Positions 18,588 through 26,323 are shown, counted from the stretch's first letter. The stretch: DNA of 64,000 nt from Sulfurimonas sp. HSL-1656 (GCF_039645585.1 NZ_CP147915.1:2232001-2296000); one strand, 5' to 3'. The notes: generated by a model not told the origin, from the letters alone. Numbers and translations are program-made.

Positions 18588-18678
18588 GAAAACCCTGCAC
18601 GGTGCGGAGGTTGGCTGGCAAGGGCCGGTGGGGAGAACGGTTCCGCCGGCCATGCCCTCGCACACCGCACAGGGTTTT
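18588..18678. other. Large nested inverted repeat, possible structured RNA
   Basis: Outer arms AAAACCCTGCACGGTGCG and CGCACACCGCACAGGGTTTT pair imperfectly over about 18 bp. Inside, GGGCCGG pairs with CCGGCC around a loop of roughly 17 nt. The result is a ~90-nt two-tier hairpin. It lies downstream of comEA on the minus strand. It lacks the signatures of SRP RNA, tmRNA, 6S RNA or RNase P that I would recognise. It may be an RNA gene, a 3'UTR structure or a mobile hairpin. Confidence 0.45.
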
Positions 18679-18698
18679 CACAATTGCCTGTAAGCCAT

Positions 18699-18717
18699 CT
18701 GCCGGGCTGATCCCGGC
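18699..18717. terminator. GC hairpin after the comEA-like gene
   Basis: TGCCGGGCTGATCCCGGCA is a perfect 7-bp stem with a 5-nt loop, 11 nt past the stop of the comEA-like gene. No T-tract follows on the minus strand, so it may stabilise the 3' end rather than act as an intrinsic terminator. Confidence 0.4.
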
Positions 18718-18727
18718 AAAGGGAGGG

Positions 18728-18979
18728 TCAGACCTCGAGTTCGTCCTTGATCTGCAAAAACGTTTTTTCGCCGACGCCTTTGACATTCATAATGTCCTCG
18801 ATGCTGTTGAACCTGTGTTCGTTCCGGTATTCGATGATCTTCGCCGCCGTCGACGGGCCGATACCTTTGAGACTTTCCAGCTCTTCAGCCGTCGCCGTAT
18901 TGAGGTTGACACCGGCAAGCAGCGGCATACTCATCACCAAGGCAGCCAACACGGCTGCCGTTCTTTTCACGAATCCCAT
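18728..18979 (-). CDS. ComEA-like helix-hairpin-helix protein
   Basis: An 83-residue exported protein: signal peptide of about 22 residues (cleavage near LLAG), then one helix-hairpin-helix domain with VNLNTATAEELESLKGIGPSTA and VKGVGEKTF. This is the minimal ComEA form common in Campylobacterota and other Gram-negatives. It binds incoming double-stranded DNA in the periplasm during natural transformation. Other competence genes are not nearby. DNA binding is well supported; a role in competence is inferred from the family. Confidence 0.85.
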   Translation of the reverse strand: MGFVKRTAAVLAALVMSMPLLAGVNLNTATAEELESLKGIGPSTAAKIIEYRNEHRFNSIEDIMNVKGVGEKTFLQIKDELEV

Positions 18980-19145
18980 TAGAACTCCTTTTTACTCAAA
19001 AATTCCAGGTACCCTTCCGTAATCGTACTAAAATAGTTTTAAATATATTTTAACTATATATATTTCAATATGCAATATTACAATTATTTTATGTTTTTTA
19101 TAGGTATTGTGCATTTTGAAACATCTTGATATTAGGAGCGGGCTT

Positions 19146-19580
19146 ATGTATCAGACAATGACCCAGATCGGCAGAACCTACGGTGTTGACGCCAAGAGCG
19201 TCGGCAAGATCCTTTACCTGCTGAAGATCCGTGATCCGGAACATCCGGAGCAAAAAGGGTTCCCTTATGAACAGGCTGTCGTCCACGGGATCGCCAAAGC
19301 CTACACGGGCCGTACCGGGGAGCCCTACTACCGTTACGACATCGAGCGGATCAAAGAGGAGTTCGAAGCGGAACTGCAGCGGCTGAAGGCAGAGTCACCT
19401 GAACAGCAGACGGTGCCGGAAAAGGCAGCCACTCCCCCGCCGACCGGTACGGTCGAAGCAAAGTTGCAGGAGATGCTCACACTCCTCAACAATGTCCTGC
19501 AGACAGGAGACATCAACGGCATTTACCGTCTCAAAGGGCATATCGCGGATATCTACGCGCTGCTCGCGGAGCGGTCGTAG
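19146..19580 (+). CDS. Hypothetical protein with HTH-like N-terminus
   Basis: A 144-residue protein. I use the ATG at 19146, preceded by AGGAG at a good distance, instead of the upstream in-frame start. The N-terminus (MTQIGRTYGVDAKSVGKILYLLKI) reads like a helix-turn-helix of the kind found in phage antirepressor and replication proteins. A charged region rich in Glu/Arg/Pro follows, then a leucine-rich helix. No family is recognised, so DNA binding is only a suggestion. A heptamer array begins 19 nt after its stop. Confidence 0.65.
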   Translation: MYQTMTQIGRTYGVDAKSVGKILYLLKIRDPEHPEQKGFPYEQAVVHGIAKAYTGRTGEPYYRYDIERIKEEFEAELQRLKAESPEQQTVPEKAATPPPTGTVEAKLQEMLTLLNNVLQTGDINGIYRLKGHIADIYALLAERS

Positions 19581-19598
19581 CGCGGTTGCGCTGTCGCC

Positions 19599-19634
19599 GT
19601 GCTACGTGCTACGTGCTACGTACTACGTGTTACG
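19599..19634. repeat. Left heptamer array framing the S23-like gene
   Basis: Five consecutive heptamers of the GTGCTAC type (three perfect, then GTACTAC and GTGTTAC), starting 19 nt after the upstream gene. Its complement ACGTAGC differs from the ACTTAGC unit of the 11898 array by one base. A reverse-oriented array of the same unit lies at 19991-20021, on the other side of the frameshifted S23-like gene. Confidence 0.9.
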
Positions 19635-19650
19635 ATGATTGGAGAAAACA

Positions 19651-20002
19651 ATGAAATGTGAAAAACTTGATGTTTGGAAACAAAGCACTCGACTTTCCGC
19701 GGATGTTTACAAGGCACTGCGTCCTTGCAAAGATTACGGATTTAAGGACCAGCTTACACGCGCGGGCTCTCCATTCCCAGTAATATCGCGGAGGGGATGG
19801 AAAAAGAATCCGTCAAAGAGCAGTTGCGTTTTCTCGAAATTGCCAAAGGTTCTGCAGCCGAATTCGCTACGCAAGTTTCTATCGGCATGGATGTAGGCTC
19901 TATCTTGACAAATATGAAGCCCGCCAATGGCTCGAAAAGTCGGACCACATCCTATCCATGCTCTCCAACCTTCAAAAAACCATAAAAAATCGTAGCACGT
20001 AG
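19651..20002 (+). pseudogene. Four-helix-bundle S23/IVS-family gene with two frameshifts
   Basis: Joining three frames rebuilds a full-length member (about 117 residues) of the four-helix-bundle family first seen in 23S rRNA intervening sequences and related to Avd of diversity-generating retroelements. Frame 1 gives KLDVWKQSTRLSADVYKAL...DQLTRAG. Frame 2 gives SIPSNIAEGMEKESVKEQLR...QVSIGMDVG. Frame 3 gives YLDKYEARQWLEKSDHILSM to the stop. Each shift is explained by one missing base at a GGCTC context (expected GGnCTC). The stop codon lies inside the right-hand heptamer array. It is either a decayed gene or an assembly error at two sites. AGGAGA-like GGAGAA precedes the ATG. Confidence 0.85.
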
Positions 20003-20021
20003 CACATAGCACGTAACACTA
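19991..20021. repeat. Right heptamer array at the manB stop
   Basis: CGTAGCACGTAGCACATAGC and the following bases form four ACGTAGC-type heptamers in the inverse orientation to the array at 19599. The array supplies the stop of the S23-like gene and runs into the TAG stop of manB at 20019-20021. Confidence 0.9.
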
Positions 20022-21383
20022 CTCGTTCAACGCCTTTTTCGCCTCCGCGATCAGGTCATTGAGCGCCTTTTCGTACCGCTTCGCATCTTCAAGGTCCGGC
20101 GACTCGAACCGGGTGACGAGAACCGGGGTTGTGTTCGACGCGCGCACTAATCCCCAGCCGTTTTCAAAGATGACCCGGACACCGTCGACCGTGATGATCT
20201 CGCTTATTGCCGGAAAGTCCGCCGGCGGGTTTTGCAGCATCTCCCCCAGTTTCGCCATCAGCGGAAACTTCTCCTGCTCGGTCGTCTCGACCTTGATCTC
20301 CTCGGTGGAAAAGACCGGCGGCAGCTTGTCCAGTTCCGCGTCGAGGTCGATGCCTTCGTGCACCAGTTCCAGCATCCGCAGGGTGCCGTAGATGGCGTCG
20401 TCATAACCGAAGTAGCGGTCGTTAAAAAAGACATGCCCGCTCACTTCGCAGGCCAGGTCGGCATTGAGCTCTTTGATCTTCACCTTGAGGTTGGAGTGGC
20501 CGGTCTTGTACATTACCGGGGTAGCACCCCGCGCTTTGAGGGTGTCGTACATCACCTGCGAGCACTTCACCTCCCCGATAACGGTGGGGTTCTCCATCCC
20601 CATGGAAAAGAGCAGCGCCATCTGGTCGCCCTTGATATTGTACTTCTTCGTCAGTACGGCGATGCGGTCGGCGTCACCGTCGTAGGCGAAGGCGATATCG
20701 CCTTCCGCTGCCAGGGCCGCCTTGACGTCGGCCAGGTTCTTCTCGACGGAAGGGTCCGGGTGGTGGTTGGGGAAAGTACCGTCAGGATCGACATAGAGGC
20801 CTCTGGCATCCAGCTCCAGGCGGGAAAATATCTCCGGCACGACGACGCCGGCCGCCCCGTTGCCGCAGTCATAGACGATCTTCTCTTTCATCCCCTTGAG
20901 GTGGGAAAACTGCTCGACCATGTAGTCGATATAGCGCGCTTTCACATCGACCTCGATGATCCGCGTTTCCGCCTTTGGCGGCAGCCCCATCGCGGCGACC
21001 TCATCGCCCAGGGCGTAGATCTGTTCCCCGAAAAAGGGGGCCTTGGCGACAGTGATCTTGAAGCCATTGTATTCGCTGGGATTGTGCGAGCCCGTGATCA
21101 TGACGGAAGCAGACGGTGTTTTCCCCTCAAAGCTTTGATAATTGGCAAAGTAGTTCACCGGTGTCGGCACGAGATCCATGGCAAGCACCGTCTTCCCCCC
21201 GGCATTGAGCCCTGCAGCCAGGTAACCGAACAGTTCCGGCGAATGCATCCGCGCATCATAGCCTACGGCCACGTACTCACCGTCGATCTTCCCGGCCAGC
21301 GCGAACCCGATCTTCGTCACCGTCTCCTCGTTCAGTTCCCCCGGTACAATGCCCCGGATATCGTACTCCCTGAAAATGCTCAT
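20019..21383 (-). CDS. manB: Phosphomannomutase/phosphoglucomutase
   Basis: A 454-residue alpha-D-phosphohexomutase interconverting mannose-6-P and mannose-1-P (and probably glucose phosphates). N-terminal FREYDIRGIVPGEL, the active-site serine loop VMITGSHNPSEYNG (Ser ~102), the metal-binding loop YDGDADRIAV (~237) and the sugar loop CEVSGHVFF are all present. It supplies mannose-1-P for ManC (46678), opening the GDP-fucose route of this locus. A decayed copy of its 5' end lies at 23385-23472. Confidence 0.93.
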   Translation of the reverse strand: MSIFREYDIRGIVPGELNEETVTKIGFALAGKIDGEYVAVGYDARMHSPELFGYLAAGLNAGGKTVLAMDLVPTPVNYFANYQSFEGKTPSASVMITGSHNPSEYNGFKITVAKAPFFGEQIYALGDEVAAMGLPPKAETRIIEVDVKARYIDYMVEQFSHLKGMKEKIVYDCGNGAAGVVVPEIFSRLELDARGLYVDPDGTFPNHHPDPSVEKNLADVKAALAAEGDIAFAYDGDADRIAVLTKKYNIKGDQMALLFSMGMENPTVIGEVKCSQVMYDTLKARGATPVMYKTGHSNLKVKIKELNADLACEVSGHVFFNDRYFGYDDAIYGTLRMLELVHEGIDLDAELDKLPPVFSTEEIKVETTEQEKFPLMAKLGEMLQNPPADFPAISEIITVDGVRVIFENGWGLVRASNTTPVLVTRFESPDLEDAKRYEKALNDLIAEAKKALNE

Positions 21384-21426
21384 TTATAGCCTTTTTTTCG
21401 TTTGCGCCATTTTAGCGAACACACCG

Positions 21427-23064
21427 TTAAGCACTGAACTTATCCGGCGCGAAAGTGCGCCGGTACCAGTACTCGACATTGATGTAGCGCCAGAAAGTGA
21501 CGGTTTCGGCGGGCGAAATCCGACGATTACTATACTTTCCGTACAGCACATCGATCTTCTCTTTGTCAATCCACCCCGTACGGACAATCAGTGGATCATC
21601 TAGGAGCGGCGGCAGGTCGATGGCGTCGATCTGCTGCTGCAATACACTGGAAAACTCCGCTTTATCCTGGCGTGTGCGTATCTTGTCGGGGAGAATGCCC
21701 TTCATAGCCAATCGCAGCAGGTTTTTCGTACGCCCTCGCCCAAATTTGAATTCCGGCGGTAAAGAAAGCATAAACTCCACCAGTTTGACATCAAAAAACG
21801 GGTGACGATACTCTACGCCAAAATATTTTTCAATCACGTGGAATGCAGCCGCATCCATCATCATTGCCTGTACTGGCCCCGATACACGCTCCAAATCCAA
21901 AGCAAATGCGTTTGGAAGATGTGGATGCTTCTCTACAATACTTCTAAAAGAGCGCTTCTTTTGTCGGGGTGTTTCCACATCACTACCTAACAACTTTTTT
22001 ATGTAGTACTTTGTCCTTTTATTAATGAATGGAGCCAGAAGGTACCTTTTCACTACAGCCTTTCGATTCTCTATATGCCGTAGCTCGTACGCAAGCCTCA
22101 AAAAGCGCATCTGCTTAAACAATTGCGTCAACGTATATGGACTTCCTGCCATAACATGGTCACCCCCCTGCCCCGTAATGATCGTCGCGATACCATCACA
22201 TTTCATCTGATGAACAGCCGGGAACATCAGCGTGAAAGTAACCAATAAGGGCCAATGGGGGTTAACCTTATAACTAAACGCCATATCATAATCTTTGGAA
22301 TAATCAGTTTGATCAATGTGAAGGAATTTAGGAAGAATGTCGTACTTCGATGCCATTGAGTCTATGTATTCTCCCTCATCACAAGAGAGATCGCCAAATC
22401 GCATAGAATAGATATTAAGAGGCTGTCTTTTTTTTCTAAAGCACAGAGAAGAGACAATAGCAGATGAGTCTAGTCCTCCGCTAAGCTCAAAAGCCGTCGT
22501 CTCATAGTCATCAATACGGGAATGGATCGCTTGTTCAAAAAGTTCTCGAAAGCGTTCAACTGCCTCGTACTGTGTGATCCCATAGTTGATCGCTATCGTC
22601 TCAGGATGCCAATATCGAGTTATTCTCTTGTCGTTTTTTTCAATCACCATCCAGCAGCCGGGCGGCAAACGGAAAACACCTTCATACATTGTGTCCATGT
22701 AATCAATTACGCCATGTTCCAACAATGACCTGATTGCCCTGTTGTTGGGATTTTTTTTCATGCCCGATTTTTCAAAAAGCAGTTCCAAATCACCCGAAAA
22801 ATGGTAATGATTATCTTGCAATGTGTAGTAAAGAGGCTTAATCCCCAAAGAATCCCGGGCACAAAAAAAACGCTCTTCTGATTTATCATAAAGAACAAAA
22901 GCAAAATCACCTGTCATGCGTTCAAGACATGAAGTCCCCCAGAGTGCCTTTGCTTTTACAAGTAGTGTTTCATCACTTGTCTGTGAAATTTCAAGGGAAA
23001 GATCACGGCACAGTTCGTCACGATTATCGAACCGCGATCCTTTCGCCAGAAATACTAATTCCAC
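21427..23064 (-). CDS. Lasso-peptide-type macrolactam cyclase (asparagine synthetase homologue)
   Basis: 545 residues from a GTG start. It has a degenerate glutaminase-like N-domain without the catalytic Cys (RFDNRDELCRDL, GDFAFVLYD, FFCARDSLGIKPLYY). The C-terminal AsnB domain has the PPi loop ELSGGLDSS (residues 193-201) and ITGQGGDHVMAG (~296-307), the latter typical of lasso cyclases. Such enzymes adenylate an Asp/Glu side chain and join it to the core N-terminus. The gene lies directly after a lasso-precursor gene. The frame stays open without an ATG/GTG/TTG upstream to 23163, still reading protein-like (DGRYYERFDWLGLRSDF), so the true N-terminus is uncertain. A non-lasso amidotransferase of a surface-sugar locus is the alternative. 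Confidence 0.8.
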   Translation of the reverse strand: MELVFLAKGSRFDNRDELCRDLSLEISQTSDETLLVKAKALWGTSCLERMTGDFAFVLYDKSEERFFCARDSLGIKPLYYTLQDNHYHFSGDLELLFEKSGMKKNPNNRAIRSLLEHGVIDYMDTMYEGVFRLPPGCWMVIEKNDKRITRYWHPETIAINYGITQYEAVERFRELFEQAIHSRIDDYETTAFELSGGLDSSAIVSSLCFRKKRQPLNIYSMRFGDLSCDEGEYIDSMASKYDILPKFLHIDQTDYSKDYDMAFSYKVNPHWPLLVTFTLMFPAVHQMKCDGIATIITGQGGDHVMAGSPYTLTQLFKQMRFLRLAYELRHIENRKAVVKRYLLAPFINKRTKYYIKKLLGSDVETPRQKKRSFRSIVEKHPHLPNAFALDLERVSGPVQAMMMDAAAFHVIEKYFGVEYRHPFFDVKLVEFMLSLPPEFKFGRGRTKNLLRLAMKGILPDKIRTRQDKAEFSSVLQQQIDAIDLPPLLDDPLIVRTGWIDKEKIDVLYGKYSNRRISPAETVTFWRYINVEYWYRRTFAPDKFSA

Positions 23065-23081
23065 TGTCCTATTTTTGCTTT

Positions 23082-23255
23082 TTAAGACTGTAACAAAATC
23101 AGATCGGAGCCCAAGCCAATCGAACCTTTCGTAGTATCGACCATCGATCCCATCTCCACAAGTTCAGGTTTATTGTAAGGTTTTCTGGAAGAGTGACAAT
23201 CTTCCTTCGCCGTATCTATAGCGCTTTCAACATTCTTTGGTTGCTTCTTTTTCAT
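23082..23255 (-). CDS. Lasso peptide precursor (57 residues)
   Basis: A small gene with AAAGG before its ATG. The leader has the full signature of this RiPP class: YNKPEL (YxxPxL, residues 27-32), Gly36 and Thr42 in the penultimate position before the core (TTK|G, compare TK|G in microcin J25). The predicted core is residues 44-57, GSIGLGSDLILLQS: Gly1 and Asp8 could form an 8-residue macrolactam ring with a 6-residue tail. The cyclase gene begins 17 nt after the stop. No B1/B2 leader-recognition and protease proteins and no exporter are visible in the window. The leader match is directly visible; the ring size is inferred. Confidence 0.82.
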   Translation of the reverse strand: MKKKQPKNVESAIDTAKEDCHSSRKPYNKPELVEMGSMVDTTKGSIGLGSDLILLQS

Positions 23256-23271
23256 GCATGGCCTTTAAGTA

Positions 23272-23299
23272 GGTATAAGTAACAGTGATGCTAGCCCAA
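23272..23299 (-). promoter_or_regulatory. Candidate promoter of the lasso precursor
   Basis: On the minus strand TTGGGC and TATACC are separated by 16 nt, ending 17 nt before the precursor ATG. A transcript from here would have a leader of about 10 nt that still contains the AAAGG ribosome-binding site. Confidence 0.35.
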
Positions 23300-23384
23300 A
23301 GAAACTTTAACAACTCTTTAGCGTGAGCCCAGCCTACTTAAGCACAAACCCCGTCATCGTCTTCATGGCCCCACGGTATATCGG

Positions 23385-23472
23385 AGAATGCAAACCCAAT
23401 CTTCGTCACCGTCGTCTCGTTCAGCTCCCCCCGGCATGATACCCTGATGTCGTACTCTCTGAAAACGCTCAT
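23385..23472 (-). pseudogene. Duplicated and decayed manB 5' end
   Basis: About 88 bp closely match the start of manB: MSVFREYDIR, GELNETTVTKIGFAF compared with MSIFREYDIR, GELNEETVTKIGFAL in the intact gene. Small insertions scramble the frame between the two blocks, and the similarity ends abruptly after GFAF. With the intact manB ending at 21383, the remnant brackets the lasso precursor-cyclase cassette, which points to insertion or recombination at the manB 5' end. Confidence 0.85.
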
Positions 23473-23517
23473 GCTTCGCCTTTTTAGCAAAATCGGACAA
23501 AATCGCTAAAATACTCC

Positions 23518-24726
23518 ATGCAAAAGAGTCAAGCCCTTCCGTCCTCATCAGTACCACTTCTTTCCCCTGATCTACAATTCCTCATTGCCTGCTGCCAAAC
23601 GGAACCATCCCAAGAGGATCTCGACTTCATCCTTTCCTTCCAACATAAAGCTGGTTCAGTCCTTCCACCACTGCTGGAACTGGCAGGCGCCCATGGTGTC
23701 ATTCCCCTCGTCTACAAGGCACTGAAAAAACTGGCTGACGATGGCCTTCTCGACAGTAAACATATAGTGCTAACTACTTGTAAAGATGCCTATCTGCAGA
23801 TCGCCCGCCGCAATATGCTCATGACTGCCGAACTCTCGCGAATTATGAAAATGTTGGAAGAAAACGGTATCAAGGCGTTGGCGTTCAAAGGGCCGACGCT
23901 GGCACAACTTGCTTACGGAGATATCACGCTTCGGCAATTTGGGGATCTGGACATCCTGGTGAACGAAACACAGATTGTCCCTGCCGGTACCGTTTTATCA
24001 GAATACGGTTACCAAGCGGAATATTCTATAAAGATTCTCGAAAATGCAACCTGCAGGGGTGTCATCAACGACCTCGGGTTTAGACATACTTCCGTCAACG
24101 TGTTTCTAGAACTTCACTGGCGTCTATTCAGGGAGAAGATCGGTCAGCATCTCGATTTTGAGCAGATCAGCAAACACACTCATTCCGCCGTGATCTCCGG
24201 TATTTCCATAGCAACACTATCGCCGGAGATGCTGCTGGTCTATCTCTGCTTGCACGGTTCTAAGCATGCCTGGGAACGTTTGGAATGGCTCTGTGATATC
24301 GACAGACTTATACGCATGCAGCCCATCGACTGGGAAATTACACGTACTATCGCAGAGGCCATGGACACTTCAACTACTCTGTATCTCGGGCTCAATCTTT
24401 GCCATGAACTTTTCAATACTCCACTAACGGAATCTTTCTTGACAATGACGCATCAAAATCGTATTGCTGAATTGACCGAGCAAACGTACAAACTACTGGA
24501 TTCTTTGTGTAAGAAAGAGGGATATTCCAAATATAATACGATCCACTTGTACCAGATGGCACTGCTAAATACAAGGACAAAAAAACTGCAACACCTTCTA
24601 GCAACCTATTTCAGTATCTCAAGAAATGACTGCCAGCAATACCCGCTACCATCGGCGCTGAAGTTCCTATATATTTTCATTAAACCCGTGAGAATCGCCT
24701 ACAAATACCTTCGTTACGGGAAATGA
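23518..24726 (+). CDS. NTP_transf_5-family nucleotidyltransferase
   Basis: A 402-residue protein of the uncharacterised nucleotidyltransferase family (NTP_transf_5). The catalytic region is FKGPTLAQLAYGD...RQFGDLDILV with the metal-binding Asp143 and Asp145. A helical C-terminal half contains LELHWRLF and LCLHGSKHAWERLEWLCDIDRL, both characteristic of the family. Members occur in some lasso-peptide clusters, where one is reported to modify a phosphorylated lasso peptide, and also in surface-sugar loci. It is transcribed divergently from the lasso genes. A second, decayed copy lies at 26324. A tailoring role is inference. Confidence 0.8.
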   Translation: MQKSQALPSSSVPLLSPDLQFLIACCQTEPSQEDLDFILSFQHKAGSVLPPLLELAGAHGVIPLVYKALKKLADDGLLDSKHIVLTTCKDAYLQIARRNMLMTAELSRIMKMLEENGIKALAFKGPTLAQLAYGDITLRQFGDLDILVNETQIVPAGTVLSEYGYQAEYSIKILENATCRGVINDLGFRHTSVNVFLELHWRLFREKIGQHLDFEQISKHTHSAVISGISIATLSPEMLLVYLCLHGSKHAWERLEWLCDIDRLIRMQPIDWEITRTIAEAMDTSTTLYLGLNLCHELFNTPLTESFLTMTHQNRIAELTEQTYKLLDSLCKKEGYSKYNTIHLYQMALLNTRTKKLQHLLATYFSISRNDCQQYPLPSALKFLYIFIKPVRIAYKYLRYGK

Positions 24727-24731
24727 AACGG

Positions 24732-25811
24732 CTAAAAAAAGCTCTTGTAGAAACAAGAGATACACCGTTTAATCGTTCTCCTGCCAAAAAGAATGATCCT
24801 GCGGTATTTGAAAATATATACTGCATAGGCGAATACAATCACAAGCATTAGAGCATAAACATTTTGATAGCATGAAAAAGCGAGCATGTTGATCAATATA
24901 TGGAAAAGCAACAGGCTATTGGTTGCACCGTAATTCTTTCTCACTTTTCGCCGAAACTTCAAGGTGTGCAAATGTACCTTTTCCGCTTCAAAAAACGGCA
25001 CACCCTTTTTCTTCCTGCGCTTGATCCTCCGTTCTATTGTCACGAAGGTTTCAATAATGGGATAAGAGAGCGCTGCCAACGGGTACCAAAGCGGGATTTC
25101 TGCATGACGTTCAGACAACATGATCGAAAGAATAGCCAAGAGGAATCCCAGAAAATATGCCCCTCCATCACCGAGAAAAATTTTCCCGTGAGGATAGTTC
25201 CATAAAAAAAAGCCAAGTGTTGCAGCAATGCCGATCAGTGATAGTCCTAGAAGAGCATTGTCATCATACAGATAGGACAGCAGTGCAAAAAACAGAAGGG
25301 TTATGATACTGATGCCGCTGGCCAGGCCATTCAAACCATCTATGAAGTTTATAGCGCTGCTTAACCCCACAACTGCAAAAATAGTAAAAAAGACGGCTAT
25401 CCAATATGGCAGGATGAAAAATTCACTGTTGTCTGCCACATAACCGCCAAAATATACGGCCATTAAGGTACCCAGTGCCATCGCTCCGAGACGATATTCT
25501 TTCTTGGTATCACCGTGCCAGTCTTCAAAAAGTCCAAAACCGAAGACAACGGCTCCACCGGCCACAAGCCACCAATATTCTGGCAACACATACAGCACCG
25601 TTATTGCGAAGGCAATAAACACACCGAGCCCTCCAACCCTTGGCGTAGGAGTTGTGTGAACCGCGTGAGTTTTGAAATCAGAATCTGTAAAGAAGCCGAA
25701 TCTATTTTCTATTCTGATCGTCACATATTGATATATTAAAGATTGTAGAAAAGCTATTACAAAACTCACAATAAATCCTAACAATATAAAATTATTTGAA
25801 TTATAGCTCAA
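24732..25811 (-). CDS. wecA: WecA-like undecaprenyl-phosphate sugar-1-phosphate transferase
   Basis: A 359-residue multi-spanning enzyme of the MraY/WecA family that loads the first sugar phosphate, probably GlcNAc-1-P, onto undecaprenyl phosphate to start the O-unit. Landmarks: HTTPTPRVGGLGVF (~52-65), NFIDGLNGLASG (~160-171), the Asp-rich loop FLGDGGAYFLGF (~213-224) and VHLHTL in the last cytoplasmic loop. About ten hydrophobic helices are visible. Its start overlaps the stop of a wecG remnant by 4 nt. Confidence 0.88.
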   Translation of the reverse strand: MSYNSNNFILLGFIVSFVIAFLQSLIYQYVTIRIENRFGFFTDSDFKTHAVHTTPTPRVGGLGVFIAFAITVLYVLPEYWWLVAGGAVVFGFGLFEDWHGDTKKEYRLGAMALGTLMAVYFGGYVADNSEFFILPYWIAVFFTIFAVVGLSSAINFIDGLNGLASGISIITLLFFALLSYLYDDNALLGLSLIGIAATLGFFLWNYPHGKIFLGDGGAYFLGFLLAILSIMLSERHAEIPLWYPLAALSYPIIETFVTIERRIKRRKKKGVPFFEAEKVHLHTLKFRRKVRKNYGATNSLLLFHILINMLAFSCYQNVYALMLVIVFAYAVYIFKYRRIILFGRRTIKRCISCFYKSFF

Positions 25812-26322
25812 ATATCTTTTTTAAGAAGCCGTATTAGCGCCCATTGTTTCATCAGTAACAAAATAAATGGAATATTCGTCGTTAGATATCGTTTCCACAA
25901 TCGGCGTGGTTCCTGCATAAGCCTATATGCCCATTCCAATGAAAAATCCTGCATCCATTCGGGTGCCCGGCTTTTCACACCGGCATAAACTTCGAAAGCA
26001 CCACCCAGACCAATCATACAGCTTGCAATCCTGCCAAGATGCTCCGCCATCCACTTTTCCTGTTTGTGCACCCAAAGGCGACAAAGAAAAAATCGGGATT
26101 TTTCTCATTTTTCATCGAGACAATTTCATCCTTTTCATCCGATGACAGCGCAAAAACGGGCTAAATACGTGTCTATCGTGAGCTTTGTCAGCTCCTATCT
26201 GGCTTTTACATCAATTTTTTCAAGGATCTCGTCGGTAGAGCCATATAAAAAGATGGATTTCCCCTGTTTTTCTCATTCGCGTATGAGATGGATCGGGCAG
26301 CAAGTCCATCCCCGCCACACTC
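25808..26322 (-). pseudogene. Truncated, frameshifted WecG/TagA/CpsF glycosyltransferase
   Basis: The last 85 or so residues are clean (QEKWMAEHLGRIASCMIGLG, then AFEVYAGVK...KRYLTTNIPF) and nearly match the intact paralogue at 28056. Upstream, homology continues through several frame changes to MDLLPD, then stops abruptly at about 26322. The first ~90 codons are missing. Its 3' end runs seven residues further than the intact gene, where a stop replaces an Arg codon. It is a dead duplicate. Confidence 0.88.
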
Positions 26323-26323
26323 T

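Noticed and set aside
19599..20021. A diversity-generating retroelement, given the Avd/S23 relationship
   Set aside because: There is no reverse transcriptase, template repeat or variable repeat nearby.
20095..20130. tRNA T-arm-like GACTCGAACCGGGTGACG
   Set aside because: It lies inside the manB coding sequence and no acceptor or anticodon stem surrounds it.
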